Of a stretch of DNA of 64,000 bases, positions 60,801 to 64,000 are shown piece by piece. The notes beneath the pieces are model-generated. The model had not been told where the DNA came from, searched no databases, and was given only the letters and a program-made list of their open reading frames with translations. Position 1 is the stretch's first letter. Each line of letters opens with the position of its first letter. The translations under genes were made by a program, and so were the position numbers. The stretch comes from Crossaster papposus. Its lineage: Eukaryota > Echinodermata > Asteroidea > Velatida > Solasteridae. The stretch is taken from assembly GCA_037893245.1 (NCBI GenBank), contig JBAIAA010000600.1:620001-684000 (forward strand). The letters are read 5' to 3'.

Positions 60801-63160
60801 CTTAAAGGTACCGTACATGTAGGATACACCTTTGGTAATTGTTTGAATTATAAGAAATGGGTGGATTTGGGGGGGTCAAGTATTTCATAGTAAATATCGT
60901 TTAACTGACCTGTCCGAAGTCTTACAATCAATTTTACTGATAAAAGCAAGAAAAAATGACGTTCGTTTTCAATCGGCGTCAGGCAGTGGTTCTTACATCT
61001 ATGTCATTTTTGAACCTAAATAACTCCCAAAATTGTGTCTTTTGCCATTATTTATTGTCAATGACAGACACAAATTTAATAATAATAATGCACTTACACA
61101 TGTACACATGTAGTTATAATATAGACATTCCTGACATGGCAATATAATGGTGTTATCTGTACCGTGCCTGTTTACTACACATTAAGGGGATAAGTTTAAT
61201 TGCATTCGACAGGACAAAAGGTTACTGGCAGCTCATGCCCATAATTGTAGTTGGAATTTTCCCGGATACGATTCCCACTTCGAGCCACGCGTGGAATGGG
61301 TTTCCCCCCAGGATATTCTTCTGGGGTTTTCCTCTCACCTCTAAAACTGTACCTAATTCTTCTCATTGTCTTTGTCATTAACCAGTTCGCGCCGGGGTTA
61401 TTTTAACATCACCGAGACGAGGCGCGGGATTATTTTTTTTACGAAACTTGATCCGAGGCGGGTTTAGGCCAATTGTACCGGGAAGCACACCCACGCATTT
61501 CCGGCCTTGCTCGCTGCTGACAGACATTTCCGGCCTTGCTAGTGACGTGTTTATGCGTCATCCGTTTTGGATCTTGGGAAAACGTTGCGTGTATATATAC
61601 GACCTCCGGCGCAAACTGGTTAACGTTTTTTTAAGGCTTGCGAGCTACAGTGTCTCTAGAGGGGCTTTTGAGGGATCCTCGGTTTCCAGAAAAAAATTAC
61701 CAGAAAGAATTAATAATAATAATAATAATCACAATAAATGTAAATTGCCATGGCCCAGTGGTTACGGTGTTCGACTCATGTGCGAGGGTCCGTGGGTTCG
61801 AACCCTGCCAGGAACATGGTGTTTGTGCCCTTGGGCAAGACACTTAACTGCAATTGCCTCTGTCTCGCGCTCGACCCAGGAGTATAAATGGGTACCTGTG
61901 AGGGTCGAGGCCGAATGATCGTCTATAAACGGCTGCCGCGTGGTCCAGGGCTTGACGAACGGGGTAATAAGTGCTTTGAGATCGTTGATATGATGGAAAG
62001 TGCTGTATACATGTAAGCACGATTATTATTATTAATAATAAAAATACAAATTACCTTTTCTTTGAGGTGATCATTGATGAAGACATTCCCACCATTTGGT
62101 GTCTTCTCTTCTCTCCAACCTGGGGGAAGGGGCTGCAGTAAAGGCTCACTCTAAACAAACCAACAACAAGCAAACAAATCAATATACATTCATTGTGGAG
62201 GATTCACCGGTATCGTCCTCACTCCAAGCAATCGTATTCAACCGGCGTCAGGCAGTGGTTCTTACATGTTTTTGTTTTGTTTTTCGCGATCGCCGTCCGG
62301 CAATCAGGATTTTATTTTTTATAAAATTTAATTTTCGGAACAATTACAGGATATCTGATACAGTATAGCGCAATCCTTTTGCTGGATGCCTACATGTACA
62401 ATCATTATTTACTTTCAAATAAATAAGATATTTCCTAATAATCCGGGAGTACCAAAAATTGATATAAGTGGTGTATCCTACCTTTACCTTTAAAATGTGC
62501 ATGTCATAAGTTGACACCCTTATCGTAATGCTGAAACCATCCACACATAAATTACTGAAATAAAACTGCAGCTTTGTAATTTTTCTAAGAAGAAATTATA
62601 TTCTTACCAGCATGACGTGTCCAAAATCTGATAATCTGATCTTTCGATTTTATCAGTCAGTAAGTCAGTAATAAATGTTGATCAATGTATTTGCCGCACT
62701 CGGCAATGAAACAACATAAAAATGAACGTGAATTCTAAAAACTGCAACTTATGAACCCTACAATTCTTCACTGATATATATCCTATTATTTTAGCACTTG
62801 ATTGAAAGTGGAAGCAAAAGTAATATTATAGAGTAAGATTATAGAGTAAACATAAATCAATCTTTATACCATAATGGTATGCGGTGCCAACACAAATAGT
62901 GCGGAAAGTCCAAACAAAGTGATTGACGAGACCTTACTCCATGTCATAATATTAGAGTTTGCACTAAACTTGGCATGTTGTAAGAATCTCAAATATTCCT
63001 AGCTGGGAATAAACACAGCCTGATTCTGTGCATACATTTAGGTGTAGGTCTTCATAATGTATGGTGATAGATAAAGCTTGAACAATCCATATCAATATTT
63101 ATAACCTTCCATATCTCAGTGTCACCATGGAGCCCAGCTACTGTACCATTTTTATCATAA
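40019..63160 (-). CDS. ARHGAP (9/12/15/27-like): WW-PH-RhoGAP protein, ARHGAP9/12/15/27 family, 5' partial, thirteen exons
   Basis: Thirteen exons on the minus strand (1585 nt) keep one continuous frame to the stop at 40021-40019. Domain order: a WW domain whose second half is missing ([13 protein letters not shown]), a second WW ([14 protein letters not shown]), a Ser/Arg-rich linker, a PH domain split over three exons (EGYLQRA, LELWG, EYWLMA, with the conserved helix Trp in THLWYTAI), a Ser/Pro linker, a basic stretch ([15 protein letters not shown]), and a full RhoGAP domain with arginine finger GIYRVSG and the [11 protein letters not shown] motif. Proteins of this family switch off Rac/Rho-type GTPases at membranes, guided by PH and WW contacts. 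The linker before the GAP and the WW-PH-GAP order identify the family. An SH3 domain, if present, would lie beyond 63160. Introns are up to 5.6 kb and full of mobile elements. Confidence 0.93.
40525..41362 (-). repeat. About 98-bp tandem array derived from a SINE body (8-9 units)
   Basis: Units contain AGGCAATTGTAGTAAAGTGT, CTTGCCCAAGAACACAAGCA and CAAAGGTACCCATTTATACT. The same segment occurs once in the SINE at 61735-62045. The array ends at 41362 in a tRNA-like SINE head (to about 41440), so a single minus-strand SINE had its body amplified. It lies in the last intron of the RhoGAP gene. Confidence 0.85.
41363..41445 (-). repeat. tRNA-derived SINE head feeding the 98-bp array
   Basis: Read on the minus strand it has CCAGTGGTTGGGGTGTTCGA (A-box side) and GAGTTCGAACCG (B-box). 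It continues directly into the tandem body units. Confidence 0.7.
41480..41585 (-). CDS. RhoGAP domain exon 3
   Basis: 106 nt between gatttcag and gtaggc. It reads [15 protein letters not shown] and [20 protein letters not shown], matching the LP..N..T...L..HL motif. The joining codon with the previous exon gives Lys. Confidence 0.93.
41795..41932 (-). CDS. RhoGAP domain exon 2
   Basis: 138 nt between attctcttag and gtgagt. It reads [32 protein letters not shown] and FMEAM. LK.Y.RELPEP is the signature that follows the finger helix. Confidence 0.95.
41977..42371 (+). mobile_element. MITE family A, complete, RhoGAP intron
   Basis: TTAA then AGGTAGGATACACCATTGG on the left; GGTGTATCTACCTTTAA on the right. 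About 385 bp, non-coding. It lies 45 bp upstream, in gene direction, of RhoGAP exon 41795-41932. Confidence 0.88.
42485..42664 (-). CDS. RhoGAP domain exon 1 (arginine finger)
   Basis: 180 nt, acceptor ttttgaaag, donor gtatca. [12 protein letters not shown], then [25 protein letters not shown] and [11 protein letters not shown]. The Arg of YRVSG is the catalytic arginine finger. The split codon gives Asp at the next junction. Confidence 0.95.
42725..42948 (+). repeat. SINE, second family, 5'-shortened, with (AAT)n tail
   Basis: Body TTAGGTTTTCAGTCCCTGCC and AAAACTGTACCTTCTTCTCA, tail of AATAATAATAAT. The sequence overlaps no exon and sits upstream of RhoGAP exon 42485-42664. Confidence 0.7.
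43260..43388 (-). CDS. RhoGAP gene exon: basic segment before GAP
   Basis: 129 nt between cgtgtttcag and gtatct. It reads [17 protein letters not shown], then [18 protein letters not shown], matching the KKFI.RRP.L.TLQ..G segment that immediately precedes the GAP domain in ARHGAP12/15. Confidence 0.9.
43685..43810. repeat. Degenerate tRNA-like repeat
   Basis: GTGCTCGACCAACTGAGCTA and GGTTCAAGCCCTG, followed by gccaatttctttgttcag as in the copies at 1193 and 3521. Mixed orientation suggests a decayed or rearranged copy. Confidence 0.5.
43960..44092 (-). CDS. RhoGAP gene exon: Ser/Pro linker between PH and GAP
   Basis: 133 nt between ccaccatacag and gtaggt. It encodes [20 protein letters not shown] and on to TSPRHP, a phospho-linker-like composition. 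The split codon with the next exon gives Arg. A second open frame exists but breaks phase. Confidence 0.78.
44211..44545. mobile_element. TIR element remnant, GTGACC family, truncated by MITE A
   Basis: Left end TTGTGACCGGCTCTACAAAA; the interior matches 49845-50050 (TTCTCAGTTGTGTAATTT, GGGAGGGGCTATG). The right end is lost where family A begins. Confidence 0.62.
44550..44937 (+). mobile_element. MITE family A, complete, RhoGAP intron
   Basis: AAAGTAGGATACACCATTGG at the left and GTACATCCTACCTTTAA at the right. It has cut off the right part of an older element at 44211-44545. Confidence 0.85.
45749..46085 (-). repeat. 58-bp tandem array made from the PH exon 3' edge plus splice donor (about 5.7 copies)
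   Basis: Each 58-bp unit, read on the minus strand, holds the last 33 nt of the PH exon ([11 protein letters not shown]) followed by gtaag and a further ATG-gtaagt. The rightmost unit is the real exon edge at 46053-46085; the others lie in the intron with few substitutions. Units are not a multiple of three. Confidence 0.9.
46053..46139 (-). CDS. RhoGAP gene exon: C-terminal helix of PH domain
   Basis: 29 codons in phase 0. The acceptor tttgccag abuts a MITE terminal repeat. The exon encodes [18 protein letters not shown] and [11 protein letters not shown], with the Trp that is almost invariant in PH domains. Donor GCA before gtaagg; a second, better donor (ATG before gtaagt) lies 12 nt further and also keeps frame. 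The last 33 nt of the exon recur in a downstream tandem array. Confidence 0.88.
46140..46541. mobile_element. MITE family E, copy 2 (adjacent to PH exon acceptor)
   Basis: About 400 bp, homologous over its length to 8205-8620. Its ends are CTGGCAAATTAAAAACAG and TTTTTTGCCAG. The left end supplies the minus-strand pyrimidine-rich tract (tttaatttgcc) in front of the PH exon at 46139. Confidence 0.72.
46604..46800. mobile_element. TIR element, TTTATGGTGTAAAT, copy 1
   Basis: TTTATGGTGTAAATCAAGGA on the left, CTCCATTTACACCATAAAC on the right. The interior (GACGTCCTCGATTCTAACCC) is nearly identical to 63220-63408. Confidence 0.75.
46901..46999 (-). CDS. RhoGAP gene exon: middle of PH domain
   Basis: 33 codons in phase 0 between gtccttgtag and gtaggc. 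It reads [20 protein letters not shown] and on to KKSYVE, corresponding to the LxGA...W region of ARHGAP PH domains. Confidence 0.82.
47404..47589 (-). CDS. RhoGAP gene exon: start of PH domain
   Basis: 62 codons in phase 0, after a T-rich tract ending caaag, with donor gtaagg. It encodes a linker ([17 protein letters not shown]), then the first PH strands [20 protein letters not shown] and LAFFKDHKV. Confidence 0.88.
48155..48365. repeat. GGTCTC-type simple repeat
   Basis: Degenerate runs of GGTCTCGGTCTCGG with CTTGGTCTC. Confidence 0.75.
48606..49012. mobile_element. TIR element built from AATCCAACAG-type words
   Basis: Left CCTGCTCAATCCAATACAAT, right complementary to CCTGCTGAATCCAACGGAAT. 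The right arm contains a GATTCTGTTT tandem run at about 48869-48940. Confidence 0.6.
49562..49833. mobile_element. MITE family B with internal triplication
   Basis: TTAA at both ends, left end CCAATTCGCGCCGG. A 28-bp segment (TTCTGGCCTTGCTCGCTGCT and GACAGACA) is repeated three times at about 49673-49760. Confidence 0.8.
49838..50172. mobile_element. TIR element remnant, GTGACC family, left end lost
   Basis: The same interior as 44211-44545, then a right end TTTTTGTGGAGTGGGTCACA. The left end is lost at a family-B element. The tail also matches 13950-14032 (CCATTTTCAATCATAACTCA, GGTCACATAT). Confidence 0.65.
50847..51236 (+). mobile_element. MITE family A, complete, RhoGAP intron
   Basis: TTAAAAGGTAGGAGACACCA on the left; GCATATCCTACATTTG on the right; the interior is diagnostic. 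Confidence 0.85.
51304..51737. repeat. Long hairpin: 202-bp arms, 30-nt loop
   Basis: 51304-51505 pairs with 51536-51737 with no length difference and few mismatches. The innermost stem reads CTATAGAAGCAG against CTGCTTCTATAG. It lies in a RhoGAP intron about 220 bp downstream, in gene direction, of the candidate linker exon. Confidence 0.9.
51954..52094 (-). CDS. RhoGAP gene, candidate linker exon between WW and PH
   Basis: After acceptor catttctgtag the frame reads [19 protein letters not shown] and onward to SRFLM, 47 codons, rich in Arg and Ser. The donor used here (gtttgt) is weak but is the one that keeps phase 0; the frame stays open to 51708, so the 3' edge is uncertain. Confidence 0.5.
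52345..52562. mobile_element. MITE family B, diverged
   Basis: TTAACCAGTTCGCCGAG on the left and ACGCAAACTAGTTAA on the right, with the family's interior words in degenerate form. Confidence 0.72.
52565..53325. other. RhoGAP intron stretch, nothing recognised
   Basis: AT-rich intronic sequence; a 61-residue plus-strand frame at 53003 has no support. Confidence 0.5.
53330..53505. repeat. GACTCG-type simple repeat
   Basis: Degenerate GACTCGGACTCGGACTCGAC and inverse words. A related block is at 54088-54205. Confidence 0.8.
54088..54205. repeat. GACTCG-type simple repeat
   Basis: GTGACTCGTGACTCGTGACT and GACTCGGACCAAGTGACTCG, as at 53330-53505. Confidence 0.8.
54809..54841 (+). repeat. (CAA)n microsatellite
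   Basis: About eleven uninterrupted CAA units. Confidence 0.95.
54861..55526. mobile_element. TIR element, GGGGCTGATTTCACGAAA
   Basis: Left end GGGGCTGATTTCACGAAAC, right end TTTAGTGAAATCGGCCCC. Interior words such as CTCGTCCTA occur in both orientations near the two ends. Confidence 0.75.
55675..55762 (-). repeat. tRNA-like SINE head
   Basis: The minus strand has CTCGGTAGTCGAGTG (A-box side) and GAGGGTTCGAGTCCC (B-box). No poly tail is visible. Confidence 0.55.
55815..56287 (+). repeat. GCAGGATTGAGG-type degenerate tandem repeat, left part
   Basis: Recurrent TTTGCAGGATTGAGG words at roughly 45-60-bp spacing; the series continues at 57255-57340 beyond the 960-bp element. Confidence 0.65.
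56288..57250. mobile_element. About 960-bp TIR element, ACCGTAATTTCCTGCGG
   Basis: ACCGTAATTTCCTGCGGTAA and its exact inverse complement at the right. An internal inverted repeat lies at about 56830-56970 (GTCTTGTTTGCAAGACG). It has split a gcaggattgagg satellite. The 118-residue minus-strand frame inside has no recognisable domain. Confidence 0.82.
57255..57340 (+). repeat. GCAGGATT repeat, right part
   Basis: GATGGATTTTGCAGGATTTG and TTACAGGATTTAGG resume after the inserted TIR element. Confidence 0.6.
57565..57645 (-). CDS. RhoGAP gene exon: WW domain 2
   Basis: 27 codons in phase 0 between ctacattgcag and gtaagt. [14 protein letters not shown] followed by GWSLPT carries both Trp residues, the aromatic triplet and the final Pro of a WW domain on a single exon. 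Confidence 0.88.
57650..58660. other. RhoGAP intron stretch with AGCCCGGTGGGCTA repeat pieces
   Basis: GCCCGGTGGGCTAGTG at about 57910 and GCCCGGTGGGCTACCT at about 58438 are a dispersed word; nothing else is recognised. The exon completing WW domain 1 might lie here or up to 62050 but was not found. Confidence 0.45.
58670..58805 (+). mobile_element. MITE family A, 3' half
   Basis: GGAACAATTACAGAATATAT to GATATCTGCAAATGATGTTA. Confidence 0.6.
59414..60038 (+). mobile_element. MITE family A, full length, interrupted by family B
   Basis: Left end AAAGGTAGGACCATTGGT and right end AATGGTGTATACTACCTTTA. The interior TTTGGGGGGTTGTATTTATA, GCGCAATCATTTTGCTGGAT and TAAGATATTTCTTAAT are diagnostic of the family. 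Confidence 0.88.
59493..59740. mobile_element. MITE family B nested in MITE family A
   Basis: The element 59497-59736 is bounded by TTAA at 59493-59496 and 59737-59740, and the joined flanks restore the family-A sequence ATCGTTTAACTGA seen uninterrupted at 42057. This is a direct view of the TTAA target duplication. Confidence 0.92.
60803..61005 (+). mobile_element. MITE family A, 5' half
   Basis: TTAAAGGTACCGTACATGTA interrupts the terminal repeat, followed by GGATACACCTTTGG and the family interior to about 61005. Confidence 0.65.
61205..61735 (+). repeat. SINE (second family) split by a TTAA-flanked MITE
   Basis: Left part 61205-61377 and right part 61624-61735 together match the uninterrupted copy at 42725-42948 (CTCTAAAACTGTACC, then GAGCTACAGTG, ending in AATAAT repeats). 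The interruption is a family-B element at 61382-61619. Confidence 0.75.
61378..61623. mobile_element. MITE family B, inside a SINE
   Basis: TTAA on both sides; ends CCAGTTCGCGCCGG and CCGGCGCAAACTGG. About 240 bp. Confidence 0.85.
61735..62045 (+). repeat. tRNA-derived SINE, near full length
   Basis: It has an A-box-like CCAGTGGTTACGGTG, a B-box GGGTTCGAACCC, a body with CTTGGGCAAGACACTTAACT and a tail of AGCACGATTATTATTATT. It lies directly after another SINE. Confidence 0.85.
62055..62132 (-). CDS. RhoGAP gene exon: first half of WW domain 1
   Basis: 26 codons in phase 0 between acceptor tttactgcag and donor gtaatt. The residues [15 protein letters not shown] and [10 protein letters not shown] match the first Trp and middle strands of a WW domain. 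The second Trp and closing Pro are not encoded here. Confidence 0.85.
62225..62489 (+). mobile_element. MITE family A, 3' part, next to the WW exon
   Basis: ATTCAACCGGCGTCAGGCAG to GTGGTGTATCCTACCTTT. It begins about 95 bp upstream, in gene direction, of exon 62055-62132. Confidence 0.65.
63106..63160 (-). CDS. RhoGAP gene, candidate upstream exon
   Basis: 55 nt after a strong acceptor (ttcttcctctttcag), open in one frame only ([18 protein letters not shown]). It ends AAG before gttata, a weak donor. It leaves phase 0, which fits the next exon. No domain is recognisable. Confidence 0.45.
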
Positions 63161-63219
63161 CTGAAAGAGGAAGAAGGTTGGTTTTGTTTCTAAATAGGTT
63201 GTGATACATCCATGACGTT

Positions 63220-63408
63220 GTTTATGGTGTAAATTGAGGAGTTTCTTTTGTTCCTCTCGATAATTTCCTTTGTTTGTACTCTTTCCGACGGCTCTCATTG
63301 GTTTTGTACACGAATCTCAATCGAGGACGTCCTCGATTCTAACCCTAACCCCAATTCACCTTGGTGTCGCCAGGCATGTGTCCTCCATTTGCACAATAAA
63401 CAAACACT
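63220..63408. mobile_element. TIR element, TTTATGGTGTAAAT, copy 2
   Basis: Same orientation and interior as 46604-46800, with TTTATGGTGTAAATTGAGGA on the left and CTCCATTTGCACAATAAAC on the right. Confidence 0.75.
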
Positions 63409-63556
63409 AGTGTACATGTGTGTATTGGTACCGGTATTTATAATAGTGGTTTAAATTATTAGCGTAAATACAAAGTACAAGTACATGTATTATGTAACCT
63501 ATCCAATCATTTCTCTTTTTGACACAACATACATGTACCCCAATACATTATTTTTA

Positions 63557-63935
63557 AAGGTAGGATAATTTGCAGATATCACCAAAAAAAAATTACTATT
63601 GAATTATTCAGAAATATCTTACTTATTTAAAAGTAAATAATGATTGTAGGCATCCAGCAAAATGATTGCGCTAGATATTCTGTAATTGTTCCGAAAAATT
63701 GAATTAAAAAAATAAAAATCACGGCGATCGCGAAAAAACACAAGAACAACTACATGTACCCGACGCCGGTTAAAAACAAACGCCGTTTTTCTTGCTTTTT
63801 TTTCAGCTTCCATGATTGTAAAACTATGGACAAGCCAGTTAAACGATATTTACTATAAAATACAGCCCCCTAAATCCACCCATTCATGCTAATTCAAGCA
63901 ATAAAAAGTGGTGTACATTGTATCCTACTTTTAAA
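63557..63935 (-). mobile_element. MITE family A
   Basis: Inverted copy from TTTAAAGGTAGGATAATTTG to GTATCCTACTTTTAAATT, followed directly by the tail of another copy running off the window end. Confidence 0.82.
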
Positions 63936-64000
63936 TTAAGTAAGATATTTCTTAATAATTTGGTAGTAAAATGTTTTCATATCAGCAAATGGTGTATCCT
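63936..64000 (+). mobile_element. MITE family A, 3' end, cut by window edge
   Basis: AAGTAAGATATTTCTTAAT and GCAAATGGTGTATCCT; only the tail is present, abutting the inverted copy. Confidence 0.7.

Noticed and set aside
61448..61918. 156-residue plus-strand frame
   Set aside because: It runs across a MITE and two SINEs; composition follows the repeats.

Overview
This is a piece of a eukaryotic, almost certainly marine-invertebrate genome: AT-rich, with GT-AG introns, short exons, tRNA-derived SINEs, many MITE-like inverted-repeat elements and frequent ACATGTAC/CCGGTAC palindromes. A deuterostome such as an echinoderm or hemichordate fits best, but a lophotrochozoan cannot be excluded from sequence alone. 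No operons, CRISPR arrays or bacterial features are present.

Three protein genes can be read by joining exons whose reading phases fit. (1) On the minus strand, 27277-28485, lie the first two coding exons of an ERG-type (KCNH2/6/7) voltage-gated potassium channel: the N-terminal cap and most of the PAS domain. The rest of the channel is not seen and must lie to the left, in unresolved sequence or beyond the window. (2) On the plus strand, 29462-34873, is a complete eight-exon gene for an 870-residue protein I do not recognise. It has two KEN boxes, an acidic DEVFFG motif, an IQ-like motif, a long Ser/Pro-rich middle and a coiled coil. Its start lies head-to-head with the KCNH start, 976 bp away, with an NRF-1-like site between. 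(3) On the minus strand, 40019 to at least 63160, is the 3' part of a WW-PH-RhoGAP gene of the ARHGAP9/12/15/27 family; thirteen exons with continuous phase give about 527 residues to the stop codon. A possible orphan terminal exon sits at 14213-14384.

Layout: 1-27276 is exon-poor and packed with MITEs, SINEs and satellites, including a 54-copy 20-bp array at 14481-15570 and a 16-bp/9-bp array at 22391-22715. 27277-34873 is the divergent gene pair. 34874-40018 is the convergent intergenic stretch with several complete TIR elements. 40019-64000 is the RhoGAP gene with very large, repeat-filled introns.

The most interesting signals are in the RhoGAP gene. The 3' edge of a PH exon together with its splice donor is tandemly repeated in 58-bp units in the next intron. 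The last codons and stop are also tandemly repeated past the stop, and that array is interrupted by a TIR element. The acceptor of the same PH exon abuts the terminal repeat of a MITE. A 202-bp-arm, gap-free hairpin occupies another intron. Nested insertions with empty-site comparison show that at least two MITE families use TTAA targets, as piggyBac elements do.
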